From: Spirosoma arboris
Lineage (GTDB): Bacteria > Bacteroidota > Bacteroidia > Cytophagales > Spirosomataceae
Direction: 5' to 3'
DNA length: 64,000 nucleotides
Assembly (NCBI RefSeq): GCF_009754945.1
Contig: NZ_WPIN01000015.1
Span: forward strand, 62,001-126,000
The notes under the pieces were generated by a model. It worked only from the letters and a program-made list of their open reading frames with translations. It did no database searches and was not told the origin of the DNA. How positions within the stretch are numbered: the first letter of the stretch is position 1; each line of letters opens with the position of its first letter. Position numbers and translations under genes: made by a program. This document shows positions 1 through 7,517 of the stretch, piece after piece.

Positions 1-336
1 GGCTAGTTTTTGTATAGCAGCAATAGTCGCATCGTCGGCTTCGACCAATACCGCATTCATCCAGCGTGACGGAAACCATATTTTCGCTCCTGCCTGCTGA
101 AGCTGAGTGATATACGTTGGGTTAACGGGCAAGTCACGTTCCAGAACGGCAATGTTTTGTTTCTGTCGACGCAGAATAGATCGTTGGGATAAAAATTGCT
201 CCGGCTTGCTAACACTGTATGGTGTATTGGCTTTATCACGGAGAAGTACCAGATACTTGCGCGTAACCTGACTAAAACCGTTAAGTTGACTAAGCAGGAG
301 CAGAAGTACTAACCAGCCAGTTTTATTGATTGCCAT
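1..336 (-). CDS. S8 (subtilisin-like) serine peptidase, N-terminal part only
   Basis: This is the first 112 codons of a gene that runs off the left edge of the window, so the catalytic domain is not visible. The ATG is at 336-334. Translation gives a clear signal peptide (positively charged start, run of leucines, ending near G-F-S-Q). After it come the motif Y-L-V-L-L-R-D-K, the S-Q-R-S-I-x-R-R-Q motif and the D-L-P-V-N-P segment, an arrangement I associate with exported Bacteroidota S8 peptidases that carry an inhibitor-like propeptide. The start overlaps the end of the upstream lipoprotein gene by 14 bp, which suggests coupled translation. The family call is from memory of the N-terminal pattern; the Asp/His/Ser triad would lie outside the window. 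Confidence 0.7.
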   Translation of the reverse strand, partial: MAINKTGWLVLLLLLSQLNGFSQVTRKYLVLLRDKANTPYSVSKPEQFLSQRSILRRQKQNIAVLERDLPVNPTYITQLQQAGAKIWFPSRWMNAVLVEADDATIAAIQKLA

Positions 337-1018
337 AGGCTTGGATGCGATATACTTGTTGAGTACCATAATCTATCTGGTTATGTCCAATGCAGGCCGG
401 AGAGGATGAGCAAAACTGTACGTTTATCTGCTCCTTATAAATCAACCCCACTTGCTGGGCATATACCGCTACATGTTTAGTCTGCGCAATGAGTGTTGAA
501 TCATTCTTTCCCAAAACGGTAACTATCTGGTCGAATTGTTTATCCTGTACGCGATAAAACTGACCTGCGTTGCGTGCTGTATAGGTATCTAAACCTAATG
601 CATTGCGCCGATTACCATCCCAGCTTAGTTGATTACTGATCGGAAATACTAGTTGAACAAAATCCCTACCGTTTTCGGTACGAATGGCTTCGTTATTGAC
701 TATACGGGCCGACCAGACGGAGTCGGTCTGCCAGGGTTGACTATCTGAAACACGTCGAAAGCGCATTAGTCGATAGGCGGTTTGGCCTGTAACGTCGGTA
801 TAAGGCTGTCCTACGACTTCTTTGAGTTGGTAGGTTTGCAGAAGAGGTGCTGCATTTAGCGTGTATTGACGCTCTTGTACATCATAAACAACGTAACGGC
901 CGGTTTCGAGAGGGAAATAGTTGAGGTCTGTAGTCTCCGGTTCAGTTGTTTTCCATTGGCAACCTATCAGTTGAAATAAGCCAACTAGCACAAAAAGAAA
1001 TGATCGGCAGAAATTCAT
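323..1018 (-). CDS. predicted lipoprotein of unknown function
   Basis: The product has 231 residues, with a short hydrophobic signal ending in a lipobox (L-I-G-C, Cys20), so it should be lipidated and membrane anchored. The mature part begins with the phrase Y-F-P-L-E-T-G-R-Y-V-V-Y-D-V. This resembles the opening of many uncharacterised Bacteroidota lipoproteins and is rich in beta-strand-like segments. The 3' end overlaps the start of the downstream S8 peptidase by 14 bp, so the two are probably cotranscribed. No catalytic motif was recognised. Confidence 0.75.
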   Translation of the reverse strand: MNFCRSFLFVLVGLFQLIGCQWKTTEPETTDLNYFPLETGRYVVYDVQERQYTLNAAPLLQTYQLKEVVGQPYTDVTGQTAYRLMRFRRVSDSQPWQTDSVWSARIVNNEAIRTENGRDFVQLVFPISNQLSWDGNRRNALGLDTYTARNAGQFYRVQDKQFDQIVTVLGKNDSTLIAQTKHVAVYAQQVGLIYKEQINVQFCSSSPACIGHNQIDYGTQQVYRIQAYGNQ

Positions 1019-1087
1019 AAGTCAACGAAAAACGAATTTCCGAAGATAATGAGTTGGGCCGTAGAAGACAACAGAGCTATGGTAGAC

Positions 1088-1591
1088 TCAAAAAATCCGA
1101 CTCCAGGCGAAGCGGATAATCAGTAGGAGAGCAATGAATCCGACAACAATATACGTGAAGGGAACGTAGGTAATGGCATAAATGCGGGTTCGGTCAATGA
1201 ACCACAAAATACCCATGACGGCGGCAATCAGTGTCAGAAAACTCGATAGTTTTCCGAAACCAGGAATGTAATTAAATGGAATTTTACGGCGAATCAGGAA
1301 CAAGGTGCCAACCATTGTTAGAATGGGCAGTACCTGCAAGGCCAGGTTCATATCCCAAATACTCTGCCGTTCGAAGAGAAATAGATAAATATTGAGCGTA
1401 ACTGCAAAAATGCCCGGAATACAGGCCAGATAAACCAGAACGGCATATACGTATTTCCACTTTATGATCTCTTCCGCTGTGTCGCCCGACCACAGGTTTA
1501 CTAAAAAAGCTACTGTTGGTACAGAAGCCAGAAGAAGAAACAATAAAGCAGGCTGCCCTGAAATGGCTGCAAATACGTCGCGGAGGGTCAT
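1088..1591 (-). CDS. small integral membrane protein of unknown function
   Basis: The frame is open from 1648, but I place the start at the ATG at 1591-1589. The upstream codons lie inside a perfect 28-bp inverted repeat and would encode an implausible N-terminus. The product has about 167 residues with roughly five hydrophobic segments and the conserved-looking stretch I-P-F-N-Y-I-P-G-F-G-K. It is the last gene of a four-gene minus-strand operon (with 1684, 2863 and 3945) whose other members are an actin-fold protein and two coiled-coil proteins. The inverted repeat sits immediately upstream of the start and could mask ribosome access or attenuate the message. Family not recognised. Confidence 0.6.
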   Translation of the reverse strand: MTLRDVFAAISGQPALLFLLLASVPTVAFLVNLWSGDTAEEIIKWKYVYAVLVYLACIPGIFAVTLNIYLFLFERQSIWDMNLALQVLPILTMVGTLFLIRRKIPFNYIPGFGKLSSFLTLIAAVMGILWFIDRTRIYAITYVPFTYIVVGFIALLLIIRFAWSRIF

Positions 1592-1599
1592 GAGAGATG

Positions 1600-1678
1600 G
1601 CCGGGAGCAAGGAGCGTGGAGCAGGGATAAGTAAGCTTTGGGCTTCATATTCCCTGCTCCACGCTCCTTGCTCCCGGC
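1600..1678. repeat. perfect 28-bp inverted repeat (GGAGCAAGGAGC word family)
   Basis: The arms at 1600-1627 and 1651-1678 are exact reverse complements, separated by a 23-nt loop. Each arm is built from variants of the word GGAGCAAGGAGCG. It lies between two codirectional genes of one operon, directly before the start at 1591. The same word type recurs at 8422-8505, 9118-9185 (inside a coding sequence) and 57087-57163. Confidence 0.9.
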
Positions 1679-1683
1679 AAATT

Positions 1684-2730
1684 TTATTTAAGCGTCAATA
1701 AATAACCGATCGTAAAGTTGGCATCCCAATCGAATACGAACTGGTTGCAGCCAGTGGCATCGGCGATCGATTTGTAAATGTTCAGACCCGCTTTCGATTT
1801 GGCACTTTCGAGTTTATAGGCCGATGGTGCATCGAGAACTGTATAACGTTCCTTGCCCTTCCGAACACTCTTGGCCAGTTCAAACGGGACGCCCCCAATA
1901 ATGAAACAGGTTTTCCGATGATCGCTCGGCACTTGTTTCGCCTTGGCTTTTACATCACTGGCAACGGCGTCATCGCTGGTACCATTTTCAAAGTATTTCG
2001 CTCCGTAAGTTTCCAGTGCCTTTGTAAAACTGCCTTCCTTCCAGGAAATTTTGGTATTACCTGAGCCAATGTCTGTTACGAATGAATTATCATAGAATTC
2101 AGTAGGCAATACGGCCCGAAGCCCCAGTGAACCTTCCTGCTCGGGCGTAACGGTATTCACCACGTAGTTCAGTGACTTTAGGGCTTTGATTATTTTCTGA
2201 GTGCTTTCAATTTTAACAGCCCCCGAGCTAACCACAAACTGAATATTACGGCCACTCACACCAAAGTCAAGCATCTTGCCGATGTAGGATTTCAGACCTG
2301 CTCTGATGTCGTCGTCGGTAGCCATATTTTCCTGAACGAGGCTGTTACCAAACTCTGCTTTTTCGAGTTTCCAGCGCTTCTGATCATCAATTCGGACAAT
2401 GAATGAGTTAAAGCCACTGGCCCCCATCTCAACCACGCCTTTAAGAATACCATTCTGCGGTTCTGGCGCGGTGTATGTAAACGAAGGACTTGGTTGGCTA
2501 CTGCTGGCTTCATCCGATGATCCTGATGATGATGCGGTTGATTCTTCAACTTCGGCTTCAGCCGTTTTATCATCGGCACGAGGCAATGTTTGCGATTCCG
2601 TATATTCCTTGTCTTTAGGCGCCAGTTTGCGCAGCGCTTCGTTGCCACCGAAGTAGCGGAATGCGAAGAAAATACCAGCTAAAATAAGGGCCGTGATAAG
2701 TAGCCGGCCAGCTACGGTTAAGCGTTGCAT
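1684..2730 (-). CDS. membrane-anchored actin-fold (Ppx/GppA-like) protein
   Basis: The product has 348 residues: one N-terminal transmembrane helix (about residues 8-25), a Ser/Glu-rich linker to about residue 85, then a globular domain. That domain starts with V-V-E-M-G-A-S-G-F-N-S, which resembles phosphate motif 1 of the Ppx/GppA and sugar-kinase/Hsp70/actin fold. It continues with F-V-T-D-I-G-S-G-N-T-K-I, resembling phosphate motif 2 (DIGGGS), and later I-I-G-G-V-P-F, resembling the adenosine motif. The usual Asp in motif 1 is Glu. This reads as an ATPase-fold protein displayed on the periplasmic or outer side of the inner membrane, or a degenerate one. The nucleotide-binding role is inference; no close family is known to me. 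It lies in an operon with 2863, 3945 and 1088. Confidence 0.65.
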   Translation of the reverse strand: MQRLTVAGRLLITALILAGIFFAFRYFGGNEALRKLAPKDKEYTESQTLPRADDKTAEAEVEESTASSSGSSDEASSSQPSPSFTYTAPEPQNGILKGVVEMGASGFNSFIVRIDDQKRWKLEKAEFGNSLVQENMATDDDIRAGLKSYIGKMLDFGVSGRNIQFVVSSGAVKIESTQKIIKALKSLNYVVNTVTPEQEGSLGLRAVLPTEFYDNSFVTDIGSGNTKISWKEGSFTKALETYGAKYFENGTSDDAVASDVKAKAKQVPSDHRKTCFIIGGVPFELAKSVRKGKERYTVLDAPSAYKLESAKSKAGLNIYKSIADATGCNQFVFDWDANFTIGYLLTLK

Positions 2731-2743
2731 AAGTTAAAAAGGT

Positions 2744-2850
2744 GAAAGCGTGAATGAGCGAAAGAGTGAATGAAAGCGAAAGAGTGAAAATGGTTTTGCT
2801 TTAGTCGGGTACCGTTTTGGCGGCCTACTCTTTCGCTCATTCACGCTTTC
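2744..2850. repeat. perfect 24-bp inverted repeat with GAAAGAGTGAA-type arms
   Basis: The arms at 2744-2767 and 2827-2850 are exact reverse complements. Partial copies of the same word (2768-2790) extend the left side. It fills the gap between two codirectional genes of the envelope operon (2863 and 1684) and so lies inside the transcript. Confidence 0.88.
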
Positions 2851-2862
2851 GCTCTTTAAAAA

Positions 2863-3876
2863 TTAGTCTAGCAAATTCTTATAGCCTGCATCTTTCTGTG
2901 GAGCGGGCCCGAGGTTAAGCGGCTGTATGGGTGCATCCAACTGGACGATCTTGAACTCGCCTTTGTTGTAGGCTTCGAGTAGAGCCTCGCCTTTGTCAGA
3001 CAGGATGCCGTTCTGGATATCTACTCCGTTAATAAAGTCCATCGACAGGTCCATGGCCCGCTTCATCTCACCGAGTTTCATACTCATATCGTCCTGAATG
3101 TATTCCATCGACTGATCGAAGTAGAACTTCTTGTCGGGATCACCCTTAAAGATGCTCACCGCTGTCTTGAGCGCATTTGAGCTGTCTTTAACGATCTGGT
3201 ATTCAGTCTCTTTGAGCCGGACTTTAATTTCGGTTTCCTTGATAATATAATCGGCGCTCTGGTTCACTTTTTCCATGAAGGCCAGTACGTTTTTCATATT
3301 CCGCTGGAGTGGTAAGAGCTTCTCGTTCATTTCCTGCAAGCCAGCGCCTTCGATAGTGGCCAACTGAGCGGCTTCGCGCATGCCGGGCTTATCGCTCATC
3401 GCGTTTGCCTTGTTAGCTTCAGCAAACTTCTGTTTGATAGACTCATTATTCTCCGTTATTTTCTTGTTCAGCTTCACTAACTGCCCAGCCAGGATATTGA
3501 TTTGCCCCTGCATTTTTTCGCGCTTCTCCCGCAAATCCTGAATATAGATTTTCATGATAGCGATGGGATTCAGTTGGATCACCGTTCCCGTAATGCTCCG
3601 CATCAACGTCTTGAACAGAAAGAAAACAGCAGTACGAACATCTTTGCTGGTGAACAGAAAAATCAGTACACCCAGCGCTCCCAGCAGCAGAGCCAGTTCG
3701 AGGATGTTCGAGGTGGCCCGAATCAGGAATTCGATAATTCGGTTGAAATAGACCAGGCCAAAACCAGCTACGCCAGCCAGCGTAATCATGCCCAGAATAC
3801 CTTCGGGGCGGCTCCAGAACGAACGCTTCTCTACGTCCGTATTGCCGCCAAGTTGAGAAAAATCAGGTGTTGCCAT
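2863..3876 (-). CDS. membrane protein with long cytoplasmic coiled coil, unknown function
   Basis: The product has 337 residues. A short soluble N-terminus is followed by two or three hydrophobic segments (about residues 28-100), then a long helical, charged region (about 110-290) with heptad-like spacing, for example L-R-E-K-R-E-K-M-Q-G-Q-I and L-V-K-L-N-K-K-I. The tail is Pro-rich and ends near Y-K-N-L-L-D. The shape is reminiscent of PspA-like helical membrane-stress proteins fused to an anchor, but I see no diagnostic PspA motif. It lies between the 231-aa coiled-coil protein (3945) and the actin-fold protein (1684) in one operon, which suggests a shared complex. Confidence 0.65.
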   Translation of the reverse strand: MATPDFSQLGGNTDVEKRSFWSRPEGILGMITLAGVAGFGLVYFNRIIEFLIRATSNILELALLLGALGVLIFLFTSKDVRTAVFFLFKTLMRSITGTVIQLNPIAIMKIYIQDLREKREKMQGQINILAGQLVKLNKKITENNESIKQKFAEANKANAMSDKPGMREAAQLATIEGAGLQEMNEKLLPLQRNMKNVLAFMEKVNQSADYIIKETEIKVRLKETEYQIVKDSSNALKTAVSIFKGDPDKKFYFDQSMEYIQDDMSMKLGEMKRAMDLSMDFINGVDIQNGILSDKGEALLEAYNKGEFKIVQLDAPIQPLNLGPAPQKDAGYKNLLD

Positions 3877-3894
3877 TGGTTTAGTTTAAAGTTT

Positions 3895-3914
3895 GGTTCA
3901 ATGTTTCAGGTTAG
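3895..3914. repeat. copy 1 of dispersed word GGTTCAATGTTTCAGGTTAG
   Basis: This 20-bp word is identical to the one at 4793-4812, and 51116-51133 holds a copy with one substitution over 18 bp. It lies in the gap between the two coiled-coil genes of the envelope operon. It belongs to the vocabulary of the intergenic inverted repeats. Confidence 0.75.
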
Positions 3915-3944
3915 CTAATGCGATTAGAACTTGTAACCTTGAAC

Positions 3945-4640
3945 TTATTTCAAGTACTGACCTATTTTGGCGATATCGCCTTTGATCTGGTCAGTAAAGT
4001 GCACGAACGTGGTATCGTAGTTCTGTTTATTCTGCGTGATTTTGGCACTTTGCTCATTGACTTCACCGCCAATGGCCGACAACCGATTCGTATTGGCGTC
4101 GATCTGCTTCTGAATTTCCGCCAATTGTTTTGTGAGTGCTTCGTTTTCGGTTTGCAGCCGTTTTTGCTCGTTCTGTAAACCCCCAACCCGCTCGGCCAAT
4201 GCGGCTTCGACACTTTTACCAAAGGCATCCCGGTCTTTGTTCAGCGCTGCAATATACTGATTCGCAGTGTTGGTCAAAGCTGCCATGTCCGCACTGCCGC
4301 CGAGTGCTTTAAAGCTCGCCCAAGCCGCCTGATACTGTTTGTCTTCGGGCAGGCCGAGATTGGTCAGACTCCGCAACGTTTCGCGGAATTCAAAATAATC
4401 GGGGCCCGGCGGGTTGTTCTGGGCCAGCACAGTTGCAAAATGCTCCGCAAATTTTGAATCAATTGACCCCGAAGTTGCGGTAGGTATTGCGGGCGCTGGA
4501 CCCGGATTCGGTGTGTTGGCAACCGGACGCGGAGCTGCCGATTTTTGAGCTGGCTGCGTACCGGTAGCGACTCCTGGTTCTTCCTCTTTGACAAAGAAAC
4601 TCAGGATTTTACGACCAATTGACTTATCAGGTTCTGGCAT
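3945..4640 (-). CDS. soluble coiled-coil protein of unknown function
   Basis: The product has 231 residues. It opens with S-I-G-R-K-I-L-S-F-F-V-K (possibly an amphipathic membrane-binding helix), followed by a Pro/Ala-rich linker to about residue 60. A compact helical domain (about 63-120) comes next, and then a C-terminal coiled coil (about 125-205) rich in Q, E and K. There is no signal peptide. It is the first gene of the four-gene minus-strand operon and lies next to a membrane coiled-coil protein, so a physical interaction is plausible. Family not recognised. Confidence 0.65.
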   Translation of the reverse strand: MPEPDKSIGRKILSFFVKEEEPGVATGTQPAQKSAAPRPVANTPNPGPAPAIPTATSGSIDSKFAEHFATVLAQNNPPGPDYFEFRETLRSLTNLGLPEDKQYQAAWASFKALGGSADMAALTNTANQYIAALNKDRDAFGKSVEAALAERVGGLQNEQKRLQTENEALTKQLAEIQKQIDANTNRLSAIGGEVNEQSAKITQNKQNYDTTFVHFTDQIKGDIAKIGQYLK

Positions 4641-4780
4641 AGTTGTCTGTCAGTTGCGGGCGATACCCGTGCGTGAAATACTGAACAATGTTACGAGGTT
4701 CGAGTCAATCCAACAATATCAGATTTGGCCGAACGGTTGCGGGACTTGACAAATTGTTGCAGGGCGGGCCGAATGTAAAA

Positions 4781-4860
4781 CTGATTGTTTCAGGTTCAAT
4801 GTTTCAGGTTAGTGGCGCTACTGAACTTGAAACCTGAAACCTGAAACCAGGAACAATCAA
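4781..4860. repeat. imperfect inverted repeat with TTTCAGGTT-type arms
   Basis: The left arm (about 4781-4810) carries CAGGTTCAATGTTTCAGG. The right arm (about 4824-4860) is its approximate reverse complement, made of repeated GAAACCT words. It lies directly after the stop of msrA (4857) and before the envelope operon, and may act as a terminator for msrA. It holds the second exact copy of the 20-bp word found at 3895-3914. Confidence 0.75.
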
Positions 4861-5528
4861 TCCTCCTTCAACCTCCCTTCCATCTCTTCTCGAAATTTTT
4901 CCACTTTGGCTTTTGAGACGAGCTGAAGATATAAGTTAGTATGCAAATTGTGTCGGTAGTAATCTTGATGATAAACTTCGGCGGGATAGAATACCTTGAA
5001 TGACTCCACCTGGGTTACAACCGGGACTTTGTGATGGCCTGATGCATTTTCGCGACGAATGGCCGTTTCAATGCGAGCTTTCTCGTCGGGCGTTCGATAG
5101 AATATCGCTGAGCGGTAGTGTTTACCGATATCAGGCCCTTGTCGGTTCAGTTGGGTTGCATCATGTCCAGCAAAGAAAGCATCGAGCAAAACATCATAGG
5201 AAATCACCTTGGGGTTGTAGTAAACCTGTACGGTTTCGGCATGTCCCGTCTGGTCTGTCCCGACCTGTTCATAAGTTGGGTATTCCAAATCACCACCAGC
5301 GTAACCCGAAACGGCTTCCCGAACCCCTTTCAACGATTTCATTTCTTCCTGCACAGCCCAGAAACAACCTCCCGCTACGGTAGCCACCGCTTCGCCGGGA
5401 CGTAGGGTTGGTAGCTTCGCCGGATTGATGTCGATGACCGTGTTCGTTTTTTCATCTGGTTGTTGGTTGCAGCCAAAAAACAGCCAAATAGAAAGAAACA
5501 GAAAAAAGGCGGGGACAAACGATTTCAT
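4857..5528 (-). CDS. msrA: peptide-methionine (S)-S-oxide reductase, lipoprotein form
   Basis: It reduces methionine-S-sulfoxide in proteins, using thioredoxin or a similar donor. I chose the ATG at 5528 because it gives a textbook lipoprotein signal ending in F-F-G-C20; the frame is open further upstream, but that extension has no signal. The catalytic motif G-C-F-W is at residues 54-57 (Cys55). It is followed by the family blocks V-S-G-Y-A-G-G and H-A-E-T-V-Q-V and the late H-Q-D-Y-Y segment. Being lipidated, it probably repairs oxidised envelope proteins. It is divergent from miaE. Confidence 0.93.
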   Translation of the reverse strand: MKSFVPAFFLFLSIWLFFGCNQQPDEKTNTVIDINPAKLPTLRPGEAVATVAGGCFWAVQEEMKSLKGVREAVSGYAGGDLEYPTYEQVGTDQTGHAETVQVYYNPKVISYDVLLDAFFAGHDATQLNRQGPDIGKHYRSAIFYRTPDEKARIETAIRRENASGHHKVPVVTQVESFKVFYPAEVYHQDYYRHNLHTNLYLQLVSKAKVEKFREEMEGRLKED

Positions 5529-5600
5529 AGAAGAACAACTATAGTCGAACAACACAAAACGGGCGCAGGATGTTACGTAGCGCAATATGCAGCCAATAGT

Positions 5601-5608
5601 TAACTTTG
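5601..5608 (+). promoter_or_regulatory. candidate -7 box TAACTTTG for miaE
   Basis: The sequence matches the Bacteroidota -7 consensus TAnnTTTG and lies about 50 nt before the miaE start in the msrA/miaE divergent gap. No convincing -33 TTG is present, so this is a moderate call. Confidence 0.45.
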
Positions 5609-5658
5609 TATTTAGTCGTATTACCTGCTCAATCGCGAGGGAATAAGGCACTATTTAT

Positions 5659-6255
5659 ATGTCGCTCACAACTTTAGGACTTGAATTGCCGACCGACCCA
5701 CGCTGGGTCAATATTGCCGAAATGAATATCGGTGAAATCCTGATCGACCATGCCTGGTGCGAACAGAAAGCTGCTTCGTCATGCATCTCGCTCATTGTTA
5801 TGTACACCGAAAAAGTAAGACTGGTGGAGGTATTAACGCCAATCGTAACCGAAGAATGGGGACATTTTCAACGAGTACTCAAAGAACTGGCTAAGCGCAA
5901 TATCCCGCTCGGTCGGCAGAGAAAGGATGAGTATGTCAATCAACTCCGCTCCCGAATTCGCCGGACAAGTGGCGATCAGCATGGGCAGATGTTAGATAAT
6001 CTACTCATCAACGCGCTTGTCGAAGCCCGAAGTTGCGAGCGATTCAAGCTCCTTTCCGAACATATCGCCGACGAAAGCTTACGGAAATTCTACCGCGAGC
6101 TGATGATTTCGGAAGCAGGTCACTACCGAACGTTCATCGAACTGGCCGAAACATACTTGCCTGCCAAACAGGTTCGGGAGCGTTGGAAAGATTTTCTGGT
6201 TATTGAAGCCGACATCATGGCCAATCTGGAGGTTCGGAGTGACCGGATGCATTAA
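5659..6255 (+). CDS. miaE: tRNA-(ms2io6A37) hydroxylase MiaE family
   Basis: The 198-residue product fits the non-haem di-iron, ferritin-like MiaE family, which hydroxylates the isopentenyl side chain of ms2i6A37 in tRNAs that read U-starting codons. Visible four-helix-bundle iron ligands include the repeated E-x-x-H patterns E-E-W-G-H (about residue 74) and S-E-A-G-H-Y (about residue 154), plus E-A-R-S-C-E-R-F. Length and motif order agree with the family. It is divergent from msrA. Confidence 0.9.
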   Translation: MSLTTLGLELPTDPRWVNIAEMNIGEILIDHAWCEQKAASSCISLIVMYTEKVRLVEVLTPIVTEEWGHFQRVLKELAKRNIPLGRQRKDEYVNQLRSRIRRTSGDQHGQMLDNLLINALVEARSCERFKLLSEHIADESLRKFYRELMISEAGHYRTFIELAETYLPAKQVRERWKDFLVIEADIMANLEVRSDRMH

Positions 6256-6306
6256 GTTGTCTACTTTTTTCGTTACATTTGGTTAGTAAAGAAACCGAAC
6301 AGCATT

Positions 6307-6618
6307 ATGGAGATGCACGTATTGCCCTGGATTAAAGATGATGTTGCGATTGAGATTATCGGCAAGATGATTGCGGATCAGAATAGATTGCTTATCAATG
6401 TGTTGGATGCTTTTGAAAGCGTTGGTTTTGATGAAGATAGCCCAGAAGTTCAAGCTAATGCAGACTATCAATATCATAATCAGCGTATAATGTTATTGCA
6501 AGACGAAATCAGCCAAATCTATAGGAGAGAAAATACGCCCGAGTTACTAGAAAAAGTGAACACGCAATATGCTCCTTATATTAAGGGTCGGTTGAAAACC
6601 CTTAAGTCGTTTATATAA
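6307..6618 (+). CDS. small protein upstream of zeta toxin, probable antitoxin
   Basis: The product is 103 residues, acidic and probably all-helical, with no recognised DNA-binding motif. Its stop is 6 nt before the zeta-toxin start, the tight spacing of a toxin-antitoxin pair in which the smaller gene comes first. Base composition of this pair looks more A/T-rich than its neighbours, consistent with horizontal acquisition. The antitoxin role is inferred from position only. Confidence 0.6.
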   Translation: MEMHVLPWIKDDVAIEIIGKMIADQNRLLINVLDAFESVGFDEDSPEVQANADYQYHNQRIMLLQDEISQIYRRENTPELLEKVNTQYAPYIKGRLKTLKSFI

Positions 6619-6624
6619 CCCAGC

Positions 6625-7464
6625 ATGGAATTGCACGAGTTTTCTGACAAAGAATTAGAAAGAGCTAAAAGGCGACTAAATCAAAAGTACTTCCTACGTA
6701 AGCTTACCTACATTAATCAACAGCCTATTGGCATACTCCTTGGCGGTCAGCCAGCATCGGGCAAAACAAGACTATTTGACTACGTACAGAAAGCTAATTC
6801 TGAGCATAAGTTCATCGAAATCAATGGTGACGAGTATCGTCAATATCATCCTCGTGCGCAGGAAATAGATGAAGAATACGGGCAGAATGCTCCCAAATAC
6901 ACGCAACCTTTCTCCAACGCATTAGTCGAATATGTTAAAGCCGAATGCCTTCGATTACGCTGTAATTTTATTATCGAAGGTACGATGCGCACTTATGCCG
7001 TCATTGAACGGACAGCTAGGGAAATTAAACAGGCTGGTTTCCTGTGCGAAGCCCATGCGTTGGCCGTGCATCGTCAGGATAGTTTGCTGGGTGTATTCCA
7101 GCGGTTTGAAAGCGATAAGCAACGTACCGGTGTCGGTCGCTTTTCGCCCATTGATATACACGACGAAGCGTACCGGCAAATTCCACTTAACCTTGCTAAA
7201 GCGGACCAGGACAAGTTGTTTAATCGCATCGTTATCTACACACGTAAGGCAGGTGGGCAGTTGGAAATTGGCCTAGAGCGAACAAACACCAATAGTAAAT
7301 CAATTGATTTCTCTTCTGAATTTGACTATCTCCGCCAGCCTATTTTCGATACGATATTTTATCAGAATCAATGGCTTGCCCTCAGTGAATTAGCGCAAAA
7401 TCGTGGCGAAACCGATAGGGTGTACCTTAACCACATTAAGGAATTTATCCGTCTGTTCAGATAA
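6625..7464 (+). CDS. zeta-toxin-family kinase
   Basis: The 279-residue product has a P-loop G-G-Q-P-A-S-G-K-T at about residues 40-48 and then the conserved I-N-G-D-E-Y-R segment. The I-I-E-G-T-M-R motif, where zeta proteins bind substrate, follows, with a later R-F-E-S-D-K-Q-R-T-G. Zeta/PezT proteins phosphorylate UDP-N-acetylglucosamine-type sugar nucleotides and poison cell-wall synthesis; whether this member has that activity is untested. The upstream 103-aa gene is the likely antitoxin. The AddB-like gene follows after about 50 bp on the same strand. Confidence 0.85.
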   Translation: MELHEFSDKELERAKRRLNQKYFLRKLTYINQQPIGILLGGQPASGKTRLFDYVQKANSEHKFIEINGDEYRQYHPRAQEIDEEYGQNAPKYTQPFSNALVEYVKAECLRLRCNFIIEGTMRTYAVIERTAREIKQAGFLCEAHALAVHRQDSLLGVFQRFESDKQRTGVGRFSPIDIHDEAYRQIPLNLAKADQDKLFNRIVIYTRKAGGQLEIGLERTNTNSKSIDFSSEFDYLRQPIFDTIFYQNQWLALSELAQNRGETDRVYLNHIKEFIRLFR

Positions 7465-7517
7465 CTGTCGCCGACGGTTGGGTTATCTTTACTGTTCGAT
7501 TCTATACTCACCGGCTA

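Noticed and set aside
57..239. Open frame of 60 codons on the minus strand
   Set aside because: It lies in another frame of the S8 peptidase N-terminus, which has a signal peptide and conserved motifs.
1592..1648. Upstream extension of the small membrane protein
   Set aside because: It is encoded by the arms and loop of a perfect inverted repeat.
2292..2656. Open frames on both strands inside the actin-fold gene
   Set aside because: They overlap a gene with a clear domain pattern and show biased, repetitive residues typical of shadow frames.
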